DNA from: Granulicella paludicola
Lineage (GTDB): Bacteria; Acidobacteriota; Terriglobia; Terriglobales; Acidobacteriaceae
Direction: 5' to 3'
DNA length: 64,000 nt
Assembly: GCF_025685545.1 (NCBI RefSeq)
Contig: NZ_JAGSYC010000025.1
Location: 558,001 to 622,000, forward strand
The notes beneath the pieces were generated by a model. The model did not search any database and had not been told where the DNA came from. It was given only the letters and a program-made list of their open reading frames with translations. A program made the translations under genes and the position numbers. The stretch's first letter is position 1, and the number at the start of each line of letters is the position of its first letter. Shown one piece after another: positions 37,990-46,097 of the stretch.

Positions 37990-38143
37990 AGCAAAAGCTC
38001 CCAGGCGCAGATAACGCCAACAGTGGTTCGGTCACCAACGGATGAATAGCTTGTGACGACAGCCCATCTGCTGGCTGCAGCCTCTTAGTCTATCGTGCGC
38101 CTGAGAACCTGACACGCGGGCCGGCTGGCCTGAGAGCGTTACT

Positions 38144-38458
38144 TTATGGCTGGGGAGTGGGAGTGATAGGCTCGGGACGACCGGCCTCGACTATGTCGAG
38201 AGCAAAGCGGCTTTGTAGCTTCATGCTGGCAGCACTGAGGATCGTACGCAGTGATCGTGCTGTGCGTCCTTGCTTACCAATCAGCTTACCGATGTCCTGG
38301 GGGGACACGTGCAATCGCAAAACATGTGAATCAGGTGAGGGGATTGCCTCTACCTTTACTGCGGTGGTGTCATCCACCAGGGCCCGTGCAATGGTCTGTA
38401 ACAGGGAGATCATTTCAACAACAGCAGCGCTGTCGTTTCGTTCGGAAAGCTCGGTCAC
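38144..38458 (-). CDS. khpA: KH-domain RNA-binding protein KhpA
   Basis: 104 aa from GTG 38458, chosen because AGAGGTG precedes it and MTELSERND starts at the usual position; the frame stays open 49 codons further. The KH core is VSPQDIGKLIGKQGRTARSL with the GKQG loop. KhpA proteins bind RNA and affect cell division or sRNA in Gram-positive species. The location between rpsP and rimM is the standard one. The C-terminus is Pro-rich. Confidence 0.9.
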   Translation of the reverse strand: MTELSERNDSAAVVEMISLLQTIARALVDDTTAVKVEAIPSPDSHVLRLHVSPQDIGKLIGKQGRTARSLRTILSAASMKLQSRFALDIVEAGRPEPITPTPQP

Positions 38459-38753
38459 TCTTACACCTCTGGGAAAGTAAGTGTAGCTACCATCGATTCC
38501 GCAACTCTTGATCTCTACTTGGAAAGAGTATTGCTTCTTCTTCGATTGCCTGGCGGCCACACGTCTTGCTTGATGCCTGTCGCTGCTCACACGAAACCCT
38601 GACAAAATTCCTATGAAAAGAAGTCTGACAGGGTTGCGTTATGGGCTGAGTTTACGCGACTGTGACAGTAACAAAACAAACTCTTTGGGCACACATTTGA
38701 TGCTCCCCGATGTGCGTACAAGAGGTTACTCGGTGGCCGGTCAAAAGATTACT

Positions 38754-39029
38754 TTAGGCGGCAGGAGCCGTCTCGGTTTCAACCTCGGCAGCAGCCGGAA
38801 CATGCTTGGAAAGCAGTTTGGCGACGATGGTCGATAGCTGTGCGCCCTTGCTGGTCCAGTAGTCAATGCGTTCGCGCTTCAATTCGACCGTAGCAGGCTC
38901 AGTGCGCGGGTTGTAGGTTCCAACCACTTCAATCGAGCGGCCATTGCGGGCGCGGTCTTTTTCGATAACAACGATGCGGTAGTGAGGCTGCTTGCGAGCG
39001 CCAACGCGGGCGAGACGGATCATCAACAT
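38754..39029 (-). CDS. rpsP: 30S ribosomal protein S16
   Basis: 91 aa from ATG 39029 (ATG 39023 also possible). The core is MIRLARVGARKQPHYRIVV followed by RNGRSIEVVGTYNPR and IDYWTSKGAQLS. The C-terminus has a short Glu/Ala extension (VPAAAEVETETAPAA). First gene of the rpsP-khpA-rimM-trmD-rplS group; 295 nt separate it from khpA, a gap with no gene of its own. Confidence 0.96.
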   Translation of the reverse strand: MLMIRLARVGARKQPHYRIVVIEKDRARNGRSIEVVGTYNPRTEPATVELKRERIDYWTSKGAQLSTIVAKLLSKHVPAAAEVETETAPAA

Positions 39030-39162
39030 GGTAAGTAGTACCTTTTCTGTTTAGTTTGGGCGAGAAGATCTTGCGATCAGCGACCGAATGGTCAAGGATG
39101 AGACGACACAACCCAACAGCTAAGTATCTCGTATTTCCACCGATCCCGCAACGCGGGTAGCG

Positions 39163-40047
39163 CTAAACGGCAGGAAATAGGTAAGCGAGTGTCTCATCGA
39201 AGCGGTCAGCCCAGGCGTCTTCAGTGTGGGACGCTCCTTCCACGCGCAGATAGCGCAGATCTTTGCCATCGCGCCAGCCACGCAGCTTCAGCCTCCGATG
39301 CAGCAGGTCGGTATCGCGCAGGTGCTTCAGGCCCTCTCCGGTACCCATATCGAGCCAAATTTTCGGGCGCGGCCTCGACTCGCTTGCGCGGAACTCGCTG
39401 ACGATGTTGAGGATGCTGCGCTGATTCCACCACACGCTAGGGCTCATGACAGCGAGTCGGCCGAAGACCTGGGGGTAGGCGAGTCCCAAAGCGAGCGATA
39501 TCAGCCCACCCAGTGAAGCGCCACCAAGGCCTGTGTGCTCCGGCCCAGCCAGCGTCCGGAAGGTGCTGTCGATCAGCGGCTTGAGTTCCTCGACAAGCAG
39601 CCGTCCGTAGCGATCCCCCCCCCCGCCGCCCAGCCGGGTGTCTCGGGTGGGGGTATATTCCATCATCCTGCGCACGCCTGTGTTTGCGACGCCCACCATG
39701 ATCGTGGGTTCGATCTTCCCGGCTGCAGTCATCGCATCTGCGGTCTCGGATACCCGCCATGTATGGTCGGCGATGTAGGAGGTGCGCCCGTCGAACAGGT
39801 TTTGTCCGTCATGCAGATAAAAGACAGGAAAGTGCCGCTCGCGTTCGGCAAAGTAGGCTTCAGGCAGATACACGAAGACATCGCGCCGGGAAGGTAGCCA
39901 TCGAGAACGGAACTCCTGGAGCCGCAAGTAGCGGGGGTTGGCATCCAGCCAACTTGGTGTATTGGCGTTCTGGGGCAGCGGAGCGAACTCCGGCGTCTGC
40001 CCAAGGTTCTGGAACAGCGGCCGCAGCGGACTGGGAGTGGATGTCAT
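39163..40047 (-). CDS. Alpha/beta-hydrolase esterase (enterochelin-esterase-like)
   Basis: 294 aa from ATG 40047 (TTG 40053 alternative). The esterase D-type fold shows FPVFYLHDGQNLFDG, the nucleophile elbow GGASLGGLISL, an acidic residue in WLDMGTGEG and the final His in EGASHTEDAW. No signal peptide. A run of ten Cs (39615-39624) gives five glycines in TRLGGGGGDRYG. The gene is divergent from a second esterase at 40164 and from the ATP-grasp operon, with 116 nt between, so a shared pathway is plausible. Confidence 0.85.
   Translation of the reverse strand: MTSTPSPLRPLFQNLGQTPEFAPLPQNANTPSWLDANPRYLRLQEFRSRWLPSRRDVFVYLPEAYFAERERHFPVFYLHDGQNLFDGRTSYIADHTWRVSETADAMTAAGKIEPTIMVGVANTGVRRMMEYTPTRDTRLGGGGGDRYGRLLVEELKPLIDSTFRTLAGPEHTGLGGASLGGLISLALGLAYPQVFGRLAVMSPSVWWNQRSILNIVSEFRASESRPRPKIWLDMGTGEGLKHLRDTDLLHRRLKLRGWRDGKDLRYLRVEGASHTEDAWADRFDETLAYLFPAV
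39615..39624. repeat. Ten-base C/G homopolymer inside the esterase gene
   Basis: An uninterrupted run of ten C on the plus strand (ten G in the coding strand) lies mid-gene. Any slip would frameshift the esterase before its catalytic Ser. Confidence 0.85.
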
Positions 40048-40163
40048 GAACAAGGTAGGGAACGCCGACTTTCGCTCGTAAGCTAAGCTGTCAGAATACC
40101 AAAGATAACCAGTTAACCTAGCCGTCAGGCTTGCAGCATCGTCAGCCCATTCAAAGGAGTCAC

Positions 40164-40892
40164 ATGCGACGCGAGTACCACAATCACTACTCTCACCAGC
40201 TTGGCCGCGACATGGAGATGCTCTCTTATTGCACAGACGGGGGGCACTTTGGGATGCCGGTCGTCGTTTTTCCTACGTCACAGGGCCGCTTTTATGAGTT
40301 TGAAGACAGGCTGATGGTGCAGGCCCTCGATCATCACATCAACTCCGGCAGCATCGAGTTGTACTGTGTGGACTCAGTTGACGCGGAGAGCTGGTACAAC
40401 CGCAATGTAGGCCCCGATTGGCGCATAGCGCGCCAGGTGCAGTACGTGCGTTACATCGAGTACGAGCTTGCGCCTTTCATCCGCAGCCGCAACTACAACC
40501 CCAAGATGATTACTGCAGGCTGCAGCTTCGGTGGCTTTCACGCGCTGAACGTAGCGCTGCAGCATCCGTTCACCTTCGATGGCTGCCTGTCGATGTCGGG
40601 CGCATTCGACATGGAGAAGCTGGGCTTTCTAGGTGGCTACCATGACCAGAATGCCTATTTCAATCTGCCCTTCAACTATGTGCCCAACCTGCACGACGGC
40701 TACGCACTGGACCGGATGCGGCAAAACAGCTACGTACTCGCTACGGGTGTCCACGACCAATGCTGGAATGACAACGAACGGATGAACGCACTGCTCCATG
40801 CCAAGGGCATCACGTCGCACCTATATGTCTGGGGGGATGATGCCGGCCACGACTGGCCCTGGTGGCAGAAGATGGCGCACACGTATCTATAA
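40164..40892 (+). CDS. Esterase family serine hydrolase
   Basis: 242 aa from ATG 40164, preceded by AAAGGAG at ideal distance. No signal peptide. The fold resembles esterase D: VVVFPTSQGRFYEFED, YIEYELAPFIRSRN, nucleophile elbow ITAGCSFGGFHALN, Asp near TGVHDQCWND and the final His in DDAGHDWPWWQ. It is the first rightward gene of the amidoligase region, 111 nt before the ATP-grasp gene. It may release or trim the product as an esterase or peptidase-like enzyme; this is inference from position. Confidence 0.85.
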   Translation: MRREYHNHYSHQLGRDMEMLSYCTDGGHFGMPVVVFPTSQGRFYEFEDRLMVQALDHHINSGSIELYCVDSVDAESWYNRNVGPDWRIARQVQYVRYIEYELAPFIRSRNYNPKMITAGCSFGGFHALNVALQHPFTFDGCLSMSGAFDMEKLGFLGGYHDQNAYFNLPFNYVPNLHDGYALDRMRQNSYVLATGVHDQCWNDNERMNALLHAKGITSHLYVWGDDAGHDWPWWQKMAHTYL

Positions 40893-40944
40893 GCGTTCAT
40901 CTGTGGCAGTGAATGACAAGCGTTCATCTGTGGCAGTGAATGAC
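40891..40944 (+). repeat. 27-bp perfect tandem duplication
   Basis: Two adjacent identical copies of a 27-base unit beginning AAGCGTTCATCTGTGGCAGT. The first copy includes the last two bases of the esterase stop codon. It looks like a recent duplication or a paired regulatory site upstream of the ATP-grasp gene. Confidence 0.9.
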
Positions 40945-41003
40945 CGAACCTCAGTAGCGGCGGTTTCTCCGCTACACTATCCGCAACACGGAGACCTTCG
41001 ACC

Positions 41004-41930
41004 ATGAAAAAGATCGGCGTCCTGTTCGGCATGGAAAACACCTTCCCGCCCGCGCTCGTTGAGCGAATCAACAGCATGAATCTCCCTGACATTTCCGCCG
41101 AGTTCGTGACCGTGGGTGGTGTGGAGATGAATAAGCCTTGTCCCTACGCCGTGATCGTGGATCGCATCTCGCATGACATGCCGTTCTATCGGGCATATCT
41201 GAAGAACGCGGTGCTTACAGGGACGCAGGTCATCAACAACCCCTTCTGGTGGTCGGCGGACGATAAGTTCTTCAACTACGCTCTGGCCGATAAGCTCGGT
41301 GTGGCCGTGCCGCGTACTGTTCTTCTGCCGCACAAGCAGTTTCCGCCAGATATTTCGCAAACTTCCGTACGCAACTTGGAGTTCCCTCTGAACTGGGAAG
41401 GCATCTTCGACTATGTGAAGTTCCCGGCCTTCCTGAAGCCGCACGATGGTGGCGGCTGGCGCGATGTCTTCCACGTGCACGATCCGCACGAGTTCTTCTG
41501 CGCGTACGATCAGACCCGCGACCTCTGCATGACGCTGCAGGCGGCCGTGAACTTCAAGGAGTATTTCCGCTGCTACGTTGTCGGTCAGCAGGATGTTCAC
41601 ATCATGGCTTACGATCCTCGCCGGCCACACGCAGAGCGCTACGTGCTGGAGCCCCAGACGTATCCCGACGGGCTTTTGGAGCGAGTGGAGAAGGACGCGC
41701 TCACGCTTTGCCGGGCGCTCGGCTACGACCTCAATACCGTTGAGTTTGCGGTGGAAGACGGCATTCCCTACGCGATCGACTTTATGAACCCGGCTCCCGA
41801 TGCAGACATCAACTCTGTCGGGCAGGCTAACTTCGACTGGATCGTGGAGAAGGTCGCGCATCTGGCTGTCCGTAAGGTGCAGAAGCCTGAGCCGATCGAC
41901 TTGCGATGGTCGAGTTTTCTAGGTAACTAA
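41004..41930 (+). CDS. ATP-grasp carboxylate-amine/thiol ligase
   Basis: 308 aa (start MKKIGVLFGMENTFPPALVE, GGAGA upstream). ATP-grasp landmarks: the hinge Lys and Gly-rich loop AFLKPHDGGGWRDVFHVHD, and the metal/ATP site VEFAVEDGIPYAIDFMNPAP. RimK/D-Ala-D-Ala-ligase-type relatives join a carboxylate to an amine through an acyl phosphate. It opens a compact run with a small protein, a GCS2 ligase, an M29 peptidase and a second ATP-grasp-like protein. Substrates are unknown. Confidence 0.85.
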   Translation: MKKIGVLFGMENTFPPALVERINSMNLPDISAEFVTVGGVEMNKPCPYAVIVDRISHDMPFYRAYLKNAVLTGTQVINNPFWWSADDKFFNYALADKLGVAVPRTVLLPHKQFPPDISQTSVRNLEFPLNWEGIFDYVKFPAFLKPHDGGGWRDVFHVHDPHEFFCAYDQTRDLCMTLQAAVNFKEYFRCYVVGQQDVHIMAYDPRRPHAERYVLEPQTYPDGLLERVEKDALTLCRALGYDLNTVEFAVEDGIPYAIDFMNPAPDADINSVGQANFDWIVEKVAHLAVRKVQKPEPIDLRWSSFLGN

Positions 41931-41935
41931 CGAGC

Positions 41936-42256
41936 ATGGAGAAAGAGATCTGGGTTGGACATGCCGAGTTGAGATATGCGCCGACTGAGGAGAGTTCCTT
42001 TGGTCAGAGGGGCAAAGGGACATTTACCTCGTGGGCGTGCTGGGCTGTGGATGACATGTCGTTCAAGGCAAAGGTGACCGACGCCTGTCAGCAACATGGG
42101 CTCTTCGTTGCGGGGTTTGAAAATGTAATGGCTTATAAAGAGGCGGTGCAGGCGGGCCTGGTGGGCGACGAGCTGGAAGCGTTGATAGAGCATTCGTCGC
42201 AGGATGAAGAATTTTGTGTCTTCGAAACTCTGCACGGGTATAAAAGCGACAACTGA
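41936..42256 (+). CDS. Small conserved-looking protein in the ligase operon, function unknown
   Basis: 106 aa, starting five nt after the ATP-grasp stop. It has no signal peptide or membrane segment, is acidic (DELEALIEHSSQDEEF) and has cysteines in SWACWAV, DACQQHG and FCVFET. The order of predicted strands and helices could be a small alpha/beta fold. I do not recognise a family. Its placing between two ligases with almost no spacing argues for a real, pathway-specific role such as accessory subunit or carrier. Confidence 0.7.
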   Translation: MEKEIWVGHAELRYAPTEESSFGQRGKGTFTSWACWAVDDMSFKAKVTDACQQHGLFVAGFENVMAYKEAVQAGLVGDELEALIEHSSQDEEFCVFETLHGYKSDN

Positions 42257-42268
42257 GGGGTGTTCAAC

Positions 42269-43390
42269 ATGCGACCGTCTTTCACACTGGGGATTGAAGA
42301 GGAATATCAGACCATCGATCCGGTCACGCGCGATCTGCGTTCGCATATCGCGACCGAGATGTTGGCGCAGGGTAAGTTGCGACTTGAAGAGCGCGTCAAG
42401 GCCGAGATGCATCAGTCGGTCATCGAGGTGGGTACACGAGTCTGCCATAACATCGAGGAGGCGCGGGAAGACATCTACGACCTTCGCCGCAACATGATCC
42501 GGCTCGCTGAAGAGAATGGCCTGGTCCTTGTCGCGGGTGCCACGCATCCCTTTGCCGACTGGCGTGCGCAGGAGATCTATCCTGACCCTCGCTATGACAA
42601 GGTGGTCGAAGATCTACAGCTGGTCGCTCGATCGAATTTGATCTTCGGCTTGCATGTTCACGTCGGCATCGAGGACCGCGAGGCTGCCATCCGGGTAATG
42701 AACTCGCTGCGGTACTTCCTGCCGCATATTCTTGCGCTGAGCACGAACTCGCCCTTCTGGCTTGGCATGGAGACCGGTTACAAGAGCTATCGCGCGAAGG
42801 TCTTTGAGAACTTTCCTCGCACGAATCTGCCGGATTCCTTCGCGAGTTATTCCGAGTTCGAGAGCTATGTGAATCTGCTCATCAAGACCAACTGCATCGA
42901 CGACGCAAAGAAGATCTGGTGGGACGTTCGACCGCACCCATACTTCAGCACCGTTGAGGTGCGCGTGTGTGATATCCCTTTGAGAGCTGAGGAGAGTGTC
43001 GCGATTGCGGCCCTGATTCAAGCCACGGCCTGTAAGCTTTGGAAGCTGCATGCCGATAACCTCGATTTTCGCCAATACTCTCGCGCGCTGCTGATGGAAA
43101 ACAAGTTCCGTGCTGTTCGCTATGGTCTCGATGGGAAGCTGATCGATTTCGGGAAACAGCAGGAGATTGACGAGCGCGAGCTCATCCATGAGTACCTCCG
43201 GTTCGTAGAAGAAGAGGTGGACGAACTCGGTTCGCGCAAAGCAATTAACTACATCCACACCATGCTTCATAACGGTTCAGGAGCCGATCGTCAGCTCAAT
43301 GCCTTCCGCACATCGAAGGCGGAAGACCACGCCGGGAAGCTTCGTGACGTGGTCGATTACATGGCCGCTGAAACCAAGGTAGGACTTTGA
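42269..43390 (+). CDS. YbdK/GCS2-type carboxylate-amine ligase
   Basis: 373 aa from ATG 42269 (GAGGGG upstream; GTG 42260 alternative). The glutamate-cysteine ligase type 2 fold shows FTLGIEEEYQTIDP (metal Glu cluster), QSVIEVGTRVCHNIEEA, GLHVHVGIEDREAAIRVMN, STNSPFW and STVEVRVCDIP. YbdK has weak glutamate-cysteine ligase activity, but most members ligate other carboxylates and amines. Located between the small unknown protein and the M29 peptidase in the operon. Confidence 0.92.
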   Translation: MRPSFTLGIEEEYQTIDPVTRDLRSHIATEMLAQGKLRLEERVKAEMHQSVIEVGTRVCHNIEEAREDIYDLRRNMIRLAEENGLVLVAGATHPFADWRAQEIYPDPRYDKVVEDLQLVARSNLIFGLHVHVGIEDREAAIRVMNSLRYFLPHILALSTNSPFWLGMETGYKSYRAKVFENFPRTNLPDSFASYSEFESYVNLLIKTNCIDDAKKIWWDVRPHPYFSTVEVRVCDIPLRAEESVAIAALIQATACKLWKLHADNLDFRQYSRALLMENKFRAVRYGLDGKLIDFGKQQEIDERELIHEYLRFVEEEVDELGSRKAINYIHTMLHNGSGADRQLNAFRTSKAEDHAGKLRDVVDYMAAETKVGL

Positions 43391-43406
43391 GGACCAGACG
43401 AAACCG

Positions 43407-44468
43407 ATGACAGGAACAACAACGACCGATCTGCTCACCGTGAGCTTTCCCGATGCCTTCAGCGAGGGTGCGCGCAACGCTGTCACAACCTGCCTGCGCA
43501 TCACGCCTCAGGAGAAGGTCACTCTGATTGGAGACGAGACGACGCTGCAGATCGCCGCAGCACTTGCAACCGAGCTGACGAAGCTGGGCTGCGCCTGGAA
43601 TGCCTTCGTATTGGAAGAGATTGCTGAGCGGCCGCTCAAGGGGATGCCGCAGGTTGTCCTCGACGATATGGAAAGCTCGCAGGTGAGCATCTTCGCCGTG
43701 CAGGTGCAGCCGAATGAGCTGCGCAGTCGCATGGATATGACCGATGTGGTCAATCGTCGCCATATGCGCCATGCGCACATGGTCAATATCACGCCCGACG
43801 TGATGCTGCAGGGGATGCGTGCGGACTTCAATGCGGTCGATCGGCTCAGCCAAGTTGTGCTCGACAAGGTCCGTGCCGCCAGTTATGTGCGTGCCACCAC
43901 GCCTGTCGGGACGGATATCCACGTACAGCTCAACCCGCAGTACAAATGGTTCAAGACCTCAGGCATTATCAGCCCGGAGAAGTGGGGGAATCTTCCAGGC
44001 GGGGAGTGCTTCACCGCGCCCGGTGAGGTGAACGGCACCTTTGTGGTCGATGGAGTTGTCGGAGATTTTCTCTGCGCACGCTATGGCATTCTGCAAGCGA
44101 CGCCACTTACGTTGAAGATCGAGGAGAACCGGCTCGTCTCGGCGCGCAGTGAGAACAAAGACCTCGAGCGCGAGTTCTGGGACTATACACACACGGATGA
44201 AAACTCCGACCGCGTGGGTGAGTTTGCTATCGGTACGAATATCGGTGTGTCGCATGTCATCGGAAACATCCTGCAGGATGAGAAGTTTCCGGGCATTCAC
44301 ATAGCCTTTGGAGATCCTTATGGCAATCACACCGGTGCTGCGTGGAAGTCGACTACGCACATCGATGTTGTTGGTCTGAGGTTCAACATCTGGCTCGGCG
44401 ACGCGGATGGTCGCGAAGAGCAGATCATGAGCGATGGCGGGTTCCTCATCGGAGAGCAGGCAACATGA
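43407..44468 (+). CDS. M29-like leucyl aminopeptidase
   Basis: 353 aa. Motifs of the thermophilic-type M29 metallo-aminopeptidases: LPGGECFTAPGEVNGTFVVDG (metal Glu), VGEFAIGTNIG (Glu), and HIAFGDPYGNHTG with STTHIDVV (His, Tyr, His, Asp). The N-terminal half (VTLIGDETTLQIAAALATEL, MVNITPDVMLQGM) fits the family. An aminopeptidase inside a ligase operon suggests trimming or recycling of the product. Its stop overlaps the next ATG (ATGA at 44465). Confidence 0.85.
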   Translation: MTGTTTTDLLTVSFPDAFSEGARNAVTTCLRITPQEKVTLIGDETTLQIAAALATELTKLGCAWNAFVLEEIAERPLKGMPQVVLDDMESSQVSIFAVQVQPNELRSRMDMTDVVNRRHMRHAHMVNITPDVMLQGMRADFNAVDRLSQVVLDKVRAASYVRATTPVGTDIHVQLNPQYKWFKTSGIISPEKWGNLPGGECFTAPGEVNGTFVVDGVVGDFLCARYGILQATPLTLKIEENRLVSARSENKDLEREFWDYTHTDENSDRVGEFAIGTNIGVSHVIGNILQDEKFPGIHIAFGDPYGNHTGAAWKSTTHIDVVGLRFNIWLGDADGREEQIMSDGGFLIGEQAT

Positions 44469-45700
44469 TCGAGCCTTACCGCAGCGACTTCAATGCTCGC
44501 TTCACTTCGGAGAAGTATGAGGATCTGAAGCGCGTGATGAATGAGCGGACGCGCACGCAGATCGAGTTTCGCGTTGCAGAGACGCCATGTTTTTTCCCAC
44601 CTGAGCTGCTGCAATCGATGGTCACCGCCGGCGCTGAACTAACGCATCAACTGCTCGACAATCCTGAGTATATGCAGTCTTCGCTAGATGCGATTCCAGC
44701 TGAATACCGTGTTCCGAACGATGACACGCATCCACACTTCATGACGGTGGACTTTGGTCTTGTCCGAAATGAAGCGGGGGAACTGGAGCCAAGACTGGTC
44801 GAGATGCAGGCATTTCCGTCACTTTTCGGTTATCAGCCATTGTTTGCTCAAGCCTTCAAGGATGTGTTCGCACTGGATCCTAGGCTGGAGTATCGCTTCA
44901 GTGGTCTTGACGATGTAGCGTATTGGTCGTTGATGCGCGAGGTGATTGTTGGCAAGCATGCTGCTGAAAATGTGGTGCTGGCCGAGATCGCGCCGGAGAC
45001 GCAGAAGACGCTGCCGGACTTCCGCATTTATGAGGACCGTCTTGGTGTGCGCACCGTCGATGTTGCCAAATTGATAAAGCGGGATAGACAGCTTTTTTAT
45101 CGGAATGAGTCGGATGAGGTAGTCCGGATTGATCGGATCTTCAACCGAGTGATCGTGGACGAACTGATACGGAAGAAAGTCAAGTTGCCTTTTGACTATC
45201 GCGATGATCTAGATGTCGAGTGGGCCGGTCATCCGAACTGGTACTTCCGAATCAGCAAACTGTCGATACCGTATCTGCGCCATGCAACCGTTCCGCCAGC
45301 GGTCTTTCTTGATGATTGGTTTGCGGGCAAGGGACATGACCAGTTGCCAGAAGACCCCAACCAGTGGGTTTTGAAGCCTTTGTACTCCTTTGCTGGTAAG
45401 GGTATTCAGTTCGGACCGACACAGGATGATCTCGATGCGATTGAAGTGACGGAAAGACATAGCTACCTGCTGCAAAAACGTGTGCAGTTTGCAAACACCA
45501 TCCGAACGCCGGAAGGTTTGACACAGCCAGAGATTCGCATTCTGTACGCATGGCCCGAGGAGGGTGAGTTGACGGCGATGACCAGCCTCATTCGACTGGG
45601 ACGCGGACTGATGATGGGGGTAGACCATAATCGAGATAAATCCTGGGTGGGAAGTTCTGCGGGGCTGTATGTATCCGGGGACCGACAGATTCACGTCTAA
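44465..45700 (+). CDS. Glutathionylspermidine-synthase-like (permuted) ATP-grasp protein
   Basis: 411 aa from ATG 44465, coupled to the peptidase. The metal-site segment LVEMQAFPSLFGYQPLF lies N-terminal, before the ATP loop WVLKPLYSFAGKGIQFGPT and YLLQKRVQFANT, and a late PEIRILYAW. This order is that of circularly permuted ATP-grasp enzymes such as glutathionylspermidine synthase. It would form an amide bond with ADP release. It is the last gene of the run; substrate unknown. The permuted assignment rests on motif order and should be tested by structure prediction. Confidence 0.75.
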   Translation: MIEPYRSDFNARFTSEKYEDLKRVMNERTRTQIEFRVAETPCFFPPELLQSMVTAGAELTHQLLDNPEYMQSSLDAIPAEYRVPNDDTHPHFMTVDFGLVRNEAGELEPRLVEMQAFPSLFGYQPLFAQAFKDVFALDPRLEYRFSGLDDVAYWSLMREVIVGKHAAENVVLAEIAPETQKTLPDFRIYEDRLGVRTVDVAKLIKRDRQLFYRNESDEVVRIDRIFNRVIVDELIRKKVKLPFDYRDDLDVEWAGHPNWYFRISKLSIPYLRHATVPPAVFLDDWFAGKGHDQLPEDPNQWVLKPLYSFAGKGIQFGPTQDDLDAIEVTERHSYLLQKRVQFANTIRTPEGLTQPEIRILYAWPEEGELTAMTSLIRLGRGLMMGVDHNRDKSWVGSSAGLYVSGDRQIHV

Positions 45701-45761
45701 GTGAAGTAAACTTTCATGGCGTACCCCAAGCGTTTTTACGCGCGCCCAACTAAGGACCATC

Positions 45762-46097
45762 ATGCCCGATTCCAACAATCCGCTCGATTCCACCCCGCTG
45801 CGGTCTGCGGTACGTTTTCCATTGCATATGGACATCGTGCTGACGACGCCTGAGGGCGAGTGCCGTGCGGTGACGGAAAACGTTTCAGCCAACGGGTTGT
45901 TATTTATATCCGACAAGCTGCCGGCAGTCGGAACGCCCGTCGAATTCCGGCTGAAGATGCCGGCAGCGATCATGGGCGGAGACGAAGATGTATTGCTACA
46001 CTGCGTTGGCCGTATTGTGCGCCACGACGACAGCGATGGAAAACTCACCGCCGCTGCCGTGATCGACGAGTATTCGCTAAAGGCAGAGCATCTATGA
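45762..46097 (+). CDS. PilZ domain protein
   Basis: 111 aa (AAGGA upstream). The c-di-GMP binding motifs are present: R14-x3-R18 in PLRSAVRFPL and N40-x-S42-x2-G45 in ENVSANGLLF. The remainder forms the beta-barrel (GTPVEFRLKMP, LLHCVGRIVRHDD). It should bind cyclic di-GMP as a stand-alone receptor. Its stop overlaps the start of the response regulator (ATGA), so a direct partnership is likely. Confidence 0.88.
   Translation: MPDSNNPLDSTPLRSAVRFPLHMDIVLTTPEGECRAVTENVSANGLLFISDKLPAVGTPVEFRLKMPAAIMGGDEDVLLHCVGRIVRHDDSDGKLTAAAVIDEYSLKAEHL

Noticed and set aside
38606-38753. Possible small gene between khpA and rpsP
   Set aside because: The only frame crosses into rpsP antisense and lacks a start signal; the gap appears non-coding.
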